A DNA stretch of 64,000 nucleotides from positions 2,976,001 to 3,040,000 of the forward strand of contig NC_092403.1 of assembly GCF_009017415.1 (NCBI RefSeq), in the 5' to 3' direction. This document shows, one piece after another, positions 40,524 through 53,111 of the stretch. How positions within the stretch are numbered: the stretch's first letter is position 1; every line of letters starts with the position of its first letter. The notes below the pieces were generated by a model, which ran no database searches, was not told the origin of the DNA, and worked only from the letters and a program-made list of their open reading frames with translations. The stretch is from Aspergillus flavus. Its lineage: Eukaryota > Ascomycota > Eurotiomycetes > Eurotiales > Aspergillaceae. A program made the position numbers and the translations under genes.

Positions 40524-41239
40524 TCTGCTAATCCCACAACGGAGCCTGGTACACTCAGAGGGATGATCGGATGTATCCCAGTCCGCATGAAATTAACGCT
40601 TTTCCTTGGACGCAAGTGTGAATGAAGAGGACCCAGGGTATGCTGGGGAATGATAGCTCGATGTTATATCTGGCTTGTACACCACGGTCGCAGAATCTCT
40701 GTGGAGGGATTCCAGCGCACATCGACAACCCACGAATATTTCTTTATTTTGATTGAACATGATCGAAAGTCATGGCAGACCCAGTATATATTCACCAATC
40801 TACTTGGGATGCGTGAATAGGGCATTGTGGCGTAATGCCCCGCCAGCCTTCTCTCAGTATCACCCAATCAATCAGGTTGGGGTTCAGCAAGTTCCTTCAC
40901 TCAGCCATGGTGAGTCTCCCCCACCCGAGCTGAAAGAGCTGCCACATCATTTATGGCCCTGAGTCAGTGAATCACACTAGCGAACATTGGTTGGCTGTCA
41001 ATTGCAGTGTCCTTTCTCAATTGGAGGCGCAGTTCCAGCCTTGCGGGTGAAAACCCACCTGTGGTTGACGTGGTCCTGTCGCAGGCAGCCATACTAGCAT
41101 TACTATCAGGAAGCTGGCGCCTATGTACGTTGTATGTTCCAATGAACACCGTTCGATCTATCAATACACAGTTGATTAATATGTATACACAGCCATTCCA
41201 AACCCCAAATATACAACCCCACCCTCCTTATCCACCAAC
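40524..41239. other. intergenic
   Basis: 716 bp upstream of the helicase gene and downstream of the NTF2-like gene. No coding potential recognised. Confidence 0.5.
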
Positions 41240-42168
41240 CTAAGAAGACGGCCCAGACCCAGCCCCGATAGCCCTTTTCTTCCACCGAATATCATAAGCA
41301 ATATTTCCACCCCTCAACACCAACCCGGGAATCCAGCCCTGCTCCTCCATCCACACAAACGGCCACCACAGAAAAGCCCCCAGCACACAGAACACCGTCG
41401 CGAACGCATGTATCGCCAACACAATCCAGTGCCCGATATGCGGAAGGACAAACTTGATAAATTCAGATGTTTGATATAGATCCTCTTGTTTGGTGATATA
41501 GTAGAATTTGCGGTGGCCGTTAGTGTGGGCGGTTAGGGGCGTTTTATGATCCGGGTTGCCGTTGGCCACGACATCGGCGTAGCTTGCTTCCTCTTCTTCC
41601 TTTGGTTCGTGTGCTTTTTCAGAGGCCGCAGTTGATGAGTCGGAAGAAGATAAGTATCCATGTGGATTAGTAGTCAGCGATAACACCGTCGTAAGCGTCA
41701 CAGGCGCAACATGGAACGGAACAATCCAGATTGTGAAGATTTGCGACATGGTCACGTAGAGCTTTTGGTTGTCCGAATCATATGCTATATCCCATTAGCA
41801 TCGATCATCAATTATGCATCTCCTCTTCTCTATAGGGAGATATATAACAGATCTATATGAGCAGGGTAAATAACTAACCAACAGAATGAATCTTCAACTC
41901 AATGCGCGGCGACATCACTTTATACCATTGGTAGATCTTCTTCACGACCCAGCGGCTGCCTCGGAAATGCTGGATCCGGCAGAATGGATGAACGAAGGAA
42001 GCATCTGGAGTGAAGTACTTGTCGATGGTTTGGGCTTGTTGCGCCGGGGGTGATTGCGTGAGGTGTTGGATTACCGTGGGGATTTCGGATACTGGGGTTT
42101 TGGATGTTAGGTTTTGAATTGTTAGACCGGGATTGGGGAAGGGGGTTGGAGGCACCTGGATCTTCCAT
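41240..42168 (-). CDS. SigF-like NTF2-fold domain protein with a C-terminal membrane segment
   Basis: Three exons: 42168-42156 (13 nt), 42091-41879 and 41784-41240, giving 256 aa. Splicing of the tiny first exon gives MEDPVSEIPTVIQHLTQSPP, matching the start of this fungal family; without it the conserved frame has no ATG. The conserved core has YFTPDASFVHPFCRI, SRWVVKKIYQWYKVMSPRIEL and LYVTMSQIFTIWIVPF, an NTF2-like fold seen in many Aspergillus hypothetical proteins. An acidic linker and a hydrophobic helix (HWIVLAIHAFATVFCVLGAFLWW) follow near the C-terminus, so it is probably membrane-attached. Function is unknown; no catalytic residues can be assigned. Confidence 0.82.
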
Positions 42169-42802
42169 ATTGTATTTCTTGCTGTTTATTGAGAGATTTT
42201 GAGGGATTGATGGGAGGATGAGAGGAAATAAGAGTATTGTTTTATATCAAAAACCGGAACCCGATGATGATGTCATTACATGTGAAAGTCCATTGGCTGC
42301 GCTTTCCTGTTTGGGTGCTGTCACATGATTCCGATCTCCATGAAGTCGTTATGGGGTCATTCGGCTGTTCTATGTTCGATTGATATAAATAGATTTCATG
42401 GATCTACAAAGCAGTAATCGTGACATATATAACCCAACAGAAATGCATGTGGCGTGATGCTAAGGTTCGGGGAATTGCAGTGTAAGAAAGGCCCCTGATT
42501 TGATCATCCCATTTTAACTCCATCTAGACTCGAACGATAAAGTCTGATTTTTATGTGGACATGGCCAAGATGTCAGGATGAGGGAAAATGTCGATAGTCG
42601 TGGATTGGATCCCTAAATTTGCTGCACACCATCAGGTGCCCTGAACACACCATCTCTGAAACCATGGGGCTGCCATTTACAACACGATATATCAGCACTC
42701 GTTTGAAATGTTCTCTTACAACATATTCCAAAATGTTGCAAGGGAGTCGCGCTGGGAGCCTTAATACGTAAGAGCTTCTTGAATCCAGTTGATTTTACCA
42801 AT
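42169..42802. other. divergent intergenic region
   Basis: 634 bp between the NTF2-like and glycosyltransferase genes. Nothing beyond ordinary promoter DNA was recognised. Confidence 0.5.
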
Positions 42803-45130
42803 ATGTCCGAGCAGCAGCAACAGAGGAAACGGGAGAGAGATATCAATGAAGGGACATCCTGGTCTGGTCGGTCGTTGACTGTACGGAGAGATCCCCCTTA
42901 TAATATTTCCCGATTATTTTCTGTAGGTATTTCTAACGACTCCATAACACGCACAGACTATCTACGCCGGCATCTCTGTTTTGCACCGCGACTACGAAGA
43001 TAGCAGAGCTGCCATCGCTTTTCGAAACTCGGCGTACTTATTTGACTATATCGTGTTTGATTTGCCCGCTGAGTCGTCCAACACACCTGTCCATACCATT
43101 TGCAACCGGATCGTATCCGAACTGCGGACCTACAGTGAGAAGCACAAGGAAAAGCTCATAGGTCTGGCCATGCCGCTGTTGCTGGCCGACAAGTACCCAC
43201 CTCTCTGTCCTCAGCTCTGGCGGGAATTGGATATTCTACCTCTAGTTCTGGAACACAAGGAACGCGCAAGGGCGGATGCCGACCAGGGTGAACTGGCGAC
43301 ATTCGCATCATGGAACACTAAGGAGTTGGATGAACAGGCGGACTCCATGGTCAGAAAGTGTTTGCGGTATGTATCCGTGGTCGGCCTAAATCCATAGGCA
43401 CACACCTGATCAGTCACAGATCCTTTGGCGCGGGCCATGTCCTGCAAGGGGAAATAGGTCTCGGGAGCTTGGTAGGGGTTGACCGGAATTTTCGGGTGCG
43501 GTTGGCCGATTTGCAAGACTACCAGGAGACGGTGAATGCTCGGACATGGTCTATGGCTCAAGATTATGCAGAAGAACTCAAGCGACGGAATGTGAAAATT
43601 GCGTTCTTCAGTTTATCCTCCCATGGGAGGCCGGATATCCATACGAGGCACTCACTGGTGAGGTTCTTACATTACCTGGGGGTCAATGTTCAATGGTGAG
43701 GAGGCCTCCCTGATTCTGCACACTTGATAGTGGCTTAAACATGTGGTCTAGGTATGTTCCAAAGCCACGTCCAGGGATCAATAGCATTATCCGGAAGATG
43801 CAAGATTCTCTAGAAGGACTGGGTGAAAGGGATGATTCCATCACTGTCGATGAGGAAATGTGTATTTTGCAGTGGGTCTATGAAAACGCCCGACGGTACT
43901 GGCTCTGTGAAGATGATCCTCTGCAGGCTCGTTCCAAGGGCGGTGCAGACATTGTGGTCATCGACGATGTGCCGCTTACACCCGCAGCGTTATTATCGAA
44001 ACAGACGGATCCGGGACGACCAGTCATTTTTGAAAATCGACTTCAAGTGCAAAAGGGCGCGTTGCAGGATGCGAGTAACTTTTCGACACGTCCGTGGAAC
44101 TTCCTGCGGGAACGTCTCAAGCATGTGGATCTTGTTGTATCTCAGGCCCCGAAAGAACTGCTACCGAATATCATGCCGCAGAAGAAGGTTGTGTATATTC
44201 CCGTGTCTGTAGATCAGTGAGTCTCTCACTTTCTGGTAATATGTTACCACATGCTAATGTGCTGTAGACTGGATGGATTAAATAAGTGTATGAGCGACTT
44301 TGATCTCACGTTCTATGGTCGCGAGTTCAACACCTTGTGTCGATCCTTCGAAACACCGACTTTGAACTATCCAAATGGTAGGTCATGTTTCTTCACGACT
44401 TTTTCGCAATACTCATGGAACCATATGAGCCCTATGCTATTGACTGATATGTATATAACCCGCAGAGGAATACATCCTCCACCTGTCACAATTCCGAAAC
44501 CTCGACGAAACAATCACAGTCCTCAACGCCTATCAAAAGTTCCGCAGCCACTGCATGGACGCAGGGATGAACACCCTCTTCCCTAAGCTCCTCATATATC
44601 ATTACGGACCATCTCGCAGTTCGAGAAGCACCCTGATCTACGATGCTATCCTCTCCTACATCGAGACGGACATGCCGCGTCTCAAATCGTGCATCTACGT
44701 AATGCAAATCGGCCCGCCAGACCAACTTTGGAATACTCTTCTGACCAGAGCGAAAGTCGTCATTGAGCTATCCATGTGCGAAGGCATCCCCGCCATGCTT
44801 CTGGCCGCCGTGCAGAAGGGGAAACCCATAATCACTGCCAAGGAAATTGGTCAGTTCTCCTTTACCAAGGGTGTTAATAACATACTTTTCTGTGAGAAGG
44901 GTGATGCGGATATCATTGCCAGACTTCTGAGGGATCTCTGGACTGATCCCCGGCTGAGTGAGTTGTTGCTGCCGGGGTCAAGGAGGTTGAGGGACGAGTA
45001 TACGACGGTTGGGAATGCGGTTAATTGGTTGTTTTTGGCAGCGGAGATGTCGCGAGAAGGCAATGTTGTGGAACCGGATGGGAGAAGTATCTATGAGTTG
45101 GCTGGTCAGGGGGCTGGTTTGTGTGCTTGA
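42803..45130 (+). CDS. GT4 glycosyltransferase, CCG-9/trehalose phosphorylase-like
   Basis: Six exons: 42803-42880, 42957-43366, 43420-43695, 43752-44216, 44268-44377 and 44466-45130, giving 667 aa. The first intron uses GTACGG (76 nt), since the alternative donor leaves only 34 nt. The middle matches the trehalose phosphorylase/synthase family: FFSLSSHGRPDIHTRHSLVRFLHYLG, WYVPKP, GGADIVVIDDVPL, VDLVVSQAPKELLP and DGLNK. The C-terminal Rossmann half keeps LSMCEGIPAMLLAAVQKGKPII, the EGxP motif. Neurospora ccg-9 is a clock-controlled gene of this family needed for normal conidiation; basidiomycete relatives phosphorolyse trehalose. The usual DDPQ motif reads DDVP here, so donor or acceptor may differ. 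Disaccharide synthesis or breakdown is likely; exact substrate unknown. Confidence 0.83.
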
Positions 45131-45351
45131 ATGCTGTTAGCGGACGTTTCTTTGCCAACTAATGCTTGTGATGAAGCTCTTCTAGTTAATAATTACGACT
45201 TAACATTTGTATGGAATGGATGCTATGTTAGCCATACGACAATATCGAATACGATCCAGGTTAAATTGTTGATTATGGGGTTGCCCGATACACAGGAATT
45301 GTCATATCTATTTTCCGCCAAATATCAAGGAGGATAGAGACATAATTAAAC

Positions 45352-47580
45352 CTAGAATAGAAAATGCTCCTCCATCTCCGTAGCCAAGCTTCTCCACGCA
45401 TTATCATCCATGAACATGCTGCTGGGCCAAGCAGACAGGTTCTCATCCAGGAATGTATCCATCAAAGGATGGGCAAGAGTATCTGCACAGTTCATACCGG
45501 AATCCGCTACTAAACTATGGCTTATCGAGTGCTGTACTGCTAATTCAGCAATGTCGGAAGGTCGACCATGGTTTCTGGTCCGACCCACTTGCTGAACTCG
45601 ATCAGTTTGCTGGCTTCTACCTAGGTTAGGATTTGCGTGTTCCGACCCGGATCCAGTAGAAGCACCAGCCTGTATCAAAGAAAGCCGCTTGCTGTAGTCT
45701 ACTGCGGGAATATTTCCGTGGTCCCGCATGGTCCGAAGTATATTGATAGACGTTTGGAGAAGATCAGAAGTAGCCACATTCGGATTCAAAAGAGCGGAGA
45801 TAATAAGGATTAAGCAAGATGAGAATATGTGCTGTGCCTCCTAGTAACCAAATGTGGCGATTGATCCCTCGATGAATAGGCCCTCCATGATTCGGCAGGA
45901 TGTTATCGCGGCATTCACACAGCTATCTGCTAAGAGAGTGGTAATGGGTGAAAGGGTGTGGAATTCTGGAGATGGATCTTTTTCATCGCCCTGGCAGCGT
46001 CTTCGGAACAGATGCAGAAGAATGGGACGTGTCGTTTGCATGATGCACTCGTTATAGGCCATGTGGAGGCTGGCAACGGGTCGCGGCGTTCGACTTTCCC
46101 GAACACAGAGTTCTGGAGGGAGCGCGTCGTTCCATGCTCGCAGTTGCTTTATGATACTGTGTACTCTTTGCACGAACATGCTGTTCGCTCGTCGTGGTAG
46201 GCAGTATATTTCCGTTACTGTCTGGTTAGCATGGACTTGTAAGTTAGTGAAGTGGCAGACGTACAGATATTTCCTGTGATACGAGCTAGCTTGACATTGG
46301 CACATATATGAGCGGGGTCTGCAAATTCCTGTTGCTCCTCTTCCGTGAGGCCGTTCATGGACGGCAGCTCTACGTCTATGTCTTCGTCCCGTACTGTGAT
46401 GGGTAGCCCGAGCTTGGAGGCTGACATTCGCTCGAAGTAGTATAGCATCCACAATGTGCGTCGTCGACTCTCAAGTTCGACTGCGGTAGCTGTGGCCGGA
46501 GCAGATCCTGATCTATGTAACCCAAGGCTCAATGCCAGCCTCATGGCAACGCCACTATAGGAATATGCGGATCGGATGCGTCCCAAGCTGTTTGAGTACC
46601 ATGCCTGTCGTTGATCAATATGTCGTTGATTCAGTGATTGCGAAGCACTTACTATCAATAGAAGGACCTCGACATGTAATAATGTCGCTTCTTCATATGT
46701 GTCGTGGAGCATGTGCAGGGCCTGGAGATAGTAGTTCGTCCCCGGGATTATCTATGCGTCGTTCAACTTCCTGCGGTTGGTATAGAGTTCACCCAAGGCG
46801 AGAAGAGCAAGTAGCTTGCACAACCAAAGAACAGTTGGCCTTACTGTCCTCTGGTATACAGCCTCGATCTCTTGCATGAAGGAAATTTTGAGAAACAGAT
46901 GATGATCGTTACCGATAAAGCGCCATGCAACGTTGACCAGCAGCTTGGCTTGGGTTCTGTCTGGCAGCGTGTATTCATTGTCATCTAGGACACGGTTTGC
47001 GGTTTTCGTTGGATGATAGTAACACAGCGTAGCATTGGAGGGAGTTGAGCTTCTGCTGATGCACTGAAGTAGTCGGTCACCAAATGCGATACATGATGCT
47101 TCTCCTGTGAAGCCCGGCTCTGTTTGTTTGTCGCAGGACTGCTTTGGTTGTGTCTCGAAAAGTGGGTTCACAATGCCATGTTCCTCTTGCGGCAGAGTAT
47201 CTGATTCATCTTGGGGGGTTGGTTCAACTCTCTGCTCTTTCGAAGATTCACTCTTCAGCAGGTTCTGCAACCGTTTGCTGTCAGCCTCCAGCCGCCTCAA
47301 GTAGCTGCACAGAAACTGTCAGTAGAAAGGCGAAGTCGCTTGAGGGGAAGAATGCGCTCTCACTTCTCCGATACGGTGACTTTCCTCTCTCTTGGCGGAA
47401 ACACACATTCATCACTTTTATTTGCTTGAGCACAAGCGCGACACGGATGCTCCCCCGAGCATTTGACCTTATGGGTATGACATCGGTAACATCTGCCGCT
47501 TTTTTTAGTGTCTTTTCATCGTCGGCATTGGGATCCGCTCACGCAGCAAACAGTCTCCGTGTGCGTTTGTGTGTCTTCAT
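45352..47580 (-). pseudogene. Zn2Cys6 transcription factor with two in-frame TAG codons
   Basis: Five exons: 47580-47543, 47492-47364, 47304-46653, 46604-46265 and 46217-45352, in consistent phase throughout (675 codons). Exons 1-2 give the zinc cluster CYRCHTHKVKCSGEHPCRAC. The middle homology domain follows (VAWRFIGNDHHLFL, SGVAMRLALSLGLHR, SRRRTLWMLYYFERMSASKLGLP), then a C-terminal region ending EMEEHFLF. Two amber codons interrupt otherwise continuous conserved frame: 46754-46752, after KLNDA and before IIPGTNYY, and 45843-45841, after IATFGY and before EAQHIF. No GT-AG intron in the right phase removes either. It is divergent from 5-oxoprolinase (291 bp apart), so it was probably its pathway regulator. 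Could be a recent pseudogene, a recoded gene, or sequence error. Confidence 0.75.
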
Positions 47581-47719
47581 AGTGGGCCACCTGCCATCCA
47601 GAATGTATTCTTATTGATATAAAGCATATCATTAACTGCGTGCGGGGAGGAAAGACGGCAATTCGGCCCGCATTTAATTTGCCGACTCTCCTCTCGGTTT
47701 GGATGGAAGTTGCCGGAGG

Positions 47720-47782
47720 TTATCGTCGTTTATCATCGTAACCCCGCATCTTGACGTGAGCATCAATCACAGCGATTGATAA
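47720..47782. promoter_or_regulatory. three HGATAR (AreA-type) sites upstream of 5-oxoprolinase
   Basis: CGATAA (complement, 47720-47725), TGATAA (complement, 47730-47735) and TGATAA (plus, 47777-47782), all within 160 bp of the oxoprolinase ATG. GATA sites in close clusters are the known binding context of the nitrogen activator AreA/Nit2. Nitrogen control is inference. Confidence 0.5.
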
Positions 47783-47871
47783 CACTATTTAAGCATGAAG
47801 TCGCCGACTGAACACTCCTGCGGTCATTCTCCATCCAGAATTGTCTCTACATAGCCTGAACTACTGACACA

Positions 47872-50800
47872 ATGATAAGGAATGGAATCCGCATTGCTAT
47901 CGACAGAGGTGGCACATTCACAGATGCCTGGGCAGATATACCTGGTCGAGGAGATCATGTCGTCTTCAAAGTTCTATCAGTCTCCCCAGACGAGTATGAT
48001 GATGCCCCGACAGAATGTATCAGACGGATTTTAGAATTGGCAAGCGGCGAGGAGATACCTAAGGGTTCTCTGCTCGACCTGTCGTCAGTTGAATCTATTC
48101 GAATGGGTACGACAGTCGCCACAAATGCGCTTCTTGAGCGGAAGGGCGATCGTGTAGCCCTCATGGTAACCAAAGGCTTTCGCGATTCGCTCTTGATTGG
48201 TAATCAGGCTCGACCCAACATCTTTGATCTCTCGGTACAACGGCTCAAGCAGCTCTATGAGACCGTGATTGAGGTTGACGAGCGCATCACGATTGAAGGG
48301 TATAGCGAAGATCCCGAACCCAAACCCATCGACACCGCGTCTGATCCCAATCTCGTCGTCGGTCTGACAGGCGAGGTAGTGAGAATATTACGAACGCCAG
48401 ACCTGGATGCCGTTCGCTCACAGCTAGACACGCTGCAATCGCAAGGCTACCAGAATCTAGCCATTGGACTCATGCATGCATATACCTATCCCGAGCACGA
48501 GCTTCAGATAGCGAAACTGGCCGAACAAATGGGCTTCAAAGTATCGGCGTCGTCAGTTCTTCAATCCATGGCCAAATTTGTCCCTCGAACCCAATCGGCT
48601 GTGGCTGATGCTTACCTCACTCCAATGACTGCCTCGTATCTTGAAGGCTTTCGGAAGGGATTCAGGGGACAACTGGACGATGAAAATACAAACAAGGTAC
48701 TACTAAGTCAGTCAGATGGTGGCCTGGCCACCTGGAACAGCTTTTCAGGTCTCCGAGGAGTATTAAGTGGTCCTGCCGGGGGTGTTGTAGGTTTGTCGCG
48801 AACATGCTACGATGCGGAGGAAGGCCGGCCAGTGTTGGGATTCGATATGGGCGGAACCAGTACTGATGTGGCCCGGTATTCAGGCGCTCTGGAGCATATC
48901 TTCGAAAATACCATTGCGGAGGTTACCATTCAGACACCCCAGCTGGATATCAACACTGTCGCAGCGGGAGGTGGATCAATCTTGACCTGGGAGACTGGGT
49001 TGCTAAAGGTTGGACCGAGGAGTGCTGGCGCAAATCCTGGTCCAGCTTGCTATGGAAAGGGTGGTCCGTTGACCGTGACGGACGCCAATCTGCTGCTAGG
49101 ACGAATCATTCCGGAGTATTTTCCAAAACCTCTCGATCTGGACATTGTCAAACAGAAGTTTGCCGATTTGACGGACGTTGTTAACAGAGACAAAGGAGGG
49201 GGAGATGCCTTTACCTCAGAAACCCTGGCGCTAGGCTTCTTGGCCATCGCGAATGCAACGATGACAAGACCCATCCGAAAACTGAGTGAAGGCCGAGGGT
49301 ATAGCGCCGCGAGCCACAACCTTGGATGTTTCGGAGGTGCTGGTGGGCAGCACGCTGTCTTTATTGCTCGAGATCTCGGCATTCAAAAAGCAATCATCCC
49401 ACGCTACTCGAGTGTCTTGTCTGCATACGGGATGGCTCTAGCTGATGTTGTGGTCGAGAACCAGGAGCCTGTGGCGTGGAAGTTTGAAGACGACACTCTG
49501 TCCGAGCTTCAGGCACGGCTAGATTTAATATCGAAGAAAGGTATAGAAGCGTTGAAATTACAGGGCTTTGATGAGGAATCTATCGTACATGAGTGCTTCC
49601 TGAACATGAAATACCAAGGCAGCGATACAACCTTGATGATTCGGAAACCTGACCAACTATCAGACTTTGGAGCGGCTTTCAATACTAGACATGCACAAGA
49701 GTTCGGATTCTCACAGTCTCGGGATATATTGATCGATGATATCCGCGTGCGGAGTATTGGAAGGTCTCGAGTCGTGGACACCTCGAGCCCGTTCATCGAA
49801 CTGAACAAGTTGGATGATCGTTCTACAGTTCAGCCACCAGCACCTGCATTTACACGAAGAGTATTCTTTGATATACTCGGTTGGGCAGATACCAACGTTT
49901 ACACACTCCCTGACTTGAGCCCCGGCACTCGGATCAATGGACCAGCCATGATCATTGACGAAACACAGACGATTGTGGTCGATCATGCAAGCAGAGCTAC
50001 CATATTGCCCGAGCATGTGGTTTTGGAAGTGGGAAGTGTCAACCAGGAGCAGCTGTCTACCAATGCCGTGGACCCCGTCCAGCTGAGCGTGTTCAGTCAT
50101 CGATTCATGACCGTGGCGGAGCAAATGGGCCACACGATGGAGAAAACCTCCATATCGGTTAATATCAAAGAGAGATTGGATTATTCATGTGCTATCTTCT
50201 CAGCTGATGGTGGACTCGTGGCTAATGCACCTCACATCCCCGGCCACCTTGGCTCCATGAGCACGGCAATCACAGCTCAGATTGAGCGACATCCACCGGG
50301 AGATCTGAAACCCGGCGATGTCATCATCAGCAACCACCCGGCTGCGGGTGGCACCCACCTACCCGATATTACTACCATTACACCTGTGTTTGACGACGAT
50401 GAGAATCCATCGGCGATCTTGTTCTACGTGGCTAACCGCGGTCACCATGCCGACGTGGGTGGAATTGCCCCAGGCTCCATGCCTCCCAACTCGACCGAGC
50501 TCTGGCAAGAGGGTGCGGCCATCGAATCTTTCAGACTAGTCAATCAAGGTGTCTTTGACGAGGCTGGATTAATCCGGCATCTGTACGAGATCCCCGGCAC
50601 ATTCCCGGGCTGCAGTGGCACCCGCACGCTGAGCGACAATATTGCCGATTTGAAGGCGGCTGTAGCGTCAAACCAAAAGGGTATTCAGCTGATCCAAGCT
50701 CTCATTAAAGAGTTTACTTGGCCGGTCGTCGAGTTCTACATGAAGGCAATCCAGGAGAATGCCGCACAGGCCGTGCGTGACCTACTGAAAGGCTTCGCTC

Positions 50801-51855
50801 AGCGATATGAAGGAGGGGTGCTCGAAGCAGAGGAGAGGAACGACGACGGAATCCCATTCCATCTAAGAGTGACAATCGACAAGGAGACGGGCAACACTAT
50901 TTTCGATTTTACTGGCACCGGACCAGAGCATTCGGGGAACCTAAACTCGCCGCAAGCTTGCTTACATTCTGCTATCATGGTAGGGGTCTACGGGTTAATA
51001 GATATACTCACTGCTAACGAATGATAGTACTGTCTCCGATCGATGATTTCCGCAGATATACCTCTCAACCAGGGATGTCTAGCTCCAATCCATGTAGTCT
51101 GCCCCAAGGGTACTATCCTCTCACCGTCCATCACAGCCGCGACAGTTGGATGCACCACCGAGACGTCATCCAAGATCGCCGACCTCGTCCTGAAAGCCTT
51201 CCAAGCAGCCGCCGCCTCCCAAGGCACCATGAACAATCTAACATTCGGCTACGGAGGCACAGACCCCATCACAGGAAAAGTCATCAAAGGCTTCGGGTAC
51301 TACGAGACCATAGCCGGCGGGGCAGGAGCTGGACCCGACTGGGAAGGCACCAGCGGAGTACACACCCACATAACCAACACTCGCATTACCGATCCCGAGA
51401 TTCTAGAAAAACGGTACCCAGTCATCCTACATGAATTCTCCATTCGCCGGGGAAGTGGAGGAGCGGGTCTCCATCGGGGAGGCGATGGATGTGTCCGTGA
51501 TATGGAGTTCCGGATTCCCCTTCAGGTATCGATTCTCTCGGACCGACGCGTCACGGCTCCTTATGGAATGGCGGGTGGCAAGGAGGGGAAGCGGGGAGAG
51601 AATGTTTGGATTCGGAATGATCCTGTCACTGGCTCTACGAGGAAGGTTGCCCTTGGGCCTAGGCAGACGGCTCACTTCCGAGCTGGGGATCGTATTGTGA
51701 TTCTCACGCCTGGGGGAGGTGGCTGGGGGGAGGAGATTTCCCGGGATCAGAAGGAATCTGTGGGTTTACGACAGAAGATTGACAGTGCGGGTCAGAGTCT
51801 ACTGAAGACACAGGGGAGCTTGTATGAGAGGAATGCGATTGCGGTGGGGAACTAA
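47872..51855 (+). CDS. 5-oxoprolinase (ATP-hydrolysing), hydantoinase A/B fusion
   Basis: Two exons: 47872-50979 and 51028-51855, giving 1311 aa, the length of yeast Oxp1-type enzymes. It cleaves 5-oxo-L-proline to glutamate with ATP. The hydantoinase/oxoprolinase N-terminal domain opens [18 protein letters not shown]. HyuA-like ATPase motifs are [25 protein letters not shown] and [14 protein letters not shown], with AAGGGSI downstream. The HyuB half begins about residue 740 ([22 protein letters not shown]) and includes [16 protein letters not shown] and [10 protein letters not shown]. The end has [15 protein letters not shown] and LTPGGGGWG. All motifs are intact. In fungi this recycles pyroglutamate from glutathione turnover or external sources; its divergent regulator and nearby transporter suggest a catabolic, nitrogen-supplying role. 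A related hydantoin or lactam substrate is possible. Confidence 0.94.
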
Positions 51856-52662
51856 TAGACATCTTTACGATACGCTACTCAGATTGATCATGCTGTCTAG
51901 AATAGACTTAACATAGGACGCACAATTACGTGAAATATTCGTTTGCTTATTTTGCCCATGTATGTACAACCACCTGCCGTATTAACTTGTTGAAATGCTT
52001 CGCAGCAACTTATTTCTTTACGGAGAATATATCAGCACAATAGCTACTATATGAGTAGATAGGCAGTGCAAGCCAGTGGGGTCCCCACAGGCCCGGCTCT
52101 TCCGGCACAGACGAGGATCCATGACGATGACGGCCCGAGGCGCCACATTCAGGGGAACATATTTAATCTTCAGGGGGGCTGTTACTTAGTTTTGACGTTC
52201 AATGCTTGCTTTTATGCCAAGGAATATTGTATTGTTCCGATCCACATAGTATTCTACTCTGAAAGCTTTTGTAGAGTATACACGTATTGTAGGACTTTTA
52301 CAGAGTTATATTATCAGTACATAGTATAATATCTAACAAGGATCTTAGTTCTTCAGCCTTACCGGTTGCCGATTTCTAACAAGTCATTACGCCAAACTAA
52401 ATATGATAACTGAGATGTTCGGCCTATGAGCTTAGTTGGATCTGGTACTGTACACGAGTACATGGGGGCCATATCCGAGTAAAAGCCTCATTAGGGTCAG
52501 ATACATTGCATCCCATAATTTGTGCACGTCGATCAGGTCGACGGCCAGAGAAGGTACCGAAGAAAGGTATAAAATGCAGCGTCCTGACCTGAGCATTCAA
52601 GGTAATCAGTACTCAGCTTCTCTAAGACCGGTTCTTCTCTATACACTTATAAACTGTCCATC
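51856..52662. other. intergenic
   Basis: 807 bp, AT-rich at 52180-52340. A TATA element (TATAAAA, 52568-52574) lies 89 bp before the ATG of the secreted-protein gene. Nothing else was recognised. Confidence 0.5.
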
Positions 52663-53111
52663 ATGCGTTTCACATCTGCCATCCTGTTACTCACAACCGC
52701 CATTGGCGCCACCGCCGAAAGTGCCATTACCATCAAGGTGTGCAACGGTGCCAATCTGGAAGGGGACTGTGTTGATCTCAATGTCTATCTTCAACACCAA
52801 TGCTGTTGGTGGCCCTCTAAATGAAGATTAACTGCCCTTGTCATAGCTGATGCATTATATGCAGACAATTTGAACGGCACTCCCGTCTCCAAGGATGTCC
52901 GGTCCGTTTCAATTCCTGACGGGTACCGCTGTCGTTTCTGGTCGTATGTGTTCTCTGCTTCTGGTGAATGGGGAGATCCTGGCTGATTTAGAATTTGTTT
53001 TTTCATAGATCCACTGCGTGCAATGGCGGCGGTACGGGCGATATCCAGTACCCTGGTCAGGGCTCAACTAGTCCTCCCAGTGTGAACTCTGTTAAGTGCT
53101 ATGCGGACTAG
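52663..53111 (+). CDS. small secreted six-cysteine protein
   Basis: Three exons: 52663-52804, 52865-52943 and 53009-53111, giving 107 aa. A clear signal peptide (MRFTSAILLLTTAIGATAES, cut after about residue 18-20) leads to a mature protein of about 88 residues with six cysteines (KVC, GDC, QCY, YRCRF, STACNG, VKCY), which would allow three disulfides. The tail GGGTGDIQYPGQGS is Gly/Ser/Pro-rich. Donors are GTTGGT and GTATGT and the phases agree, but the first donor is weak. No characterised family was recognised; similar small cysteine-rich secreted proteins are common and poorly annotated in Aspergillus. It sits between oxoprolinase and transporter, but I see no functional tie to them. Confidence 0.75.

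Noticed and set aside
42923..42956. 34-nt intron in the CCG-9-like gene
   Set aside because: Too short for fungal splicing; the 76-nt alternative starting at 42881 is also in phase.
46712..46800. A 43-nt GT-AG intron removing the first TAG of the double-amber regulator
   Set aside because: The donor would be in phase 1 and the acceptor in phase 0, and it would delete a conserved LGELYTNRR block.
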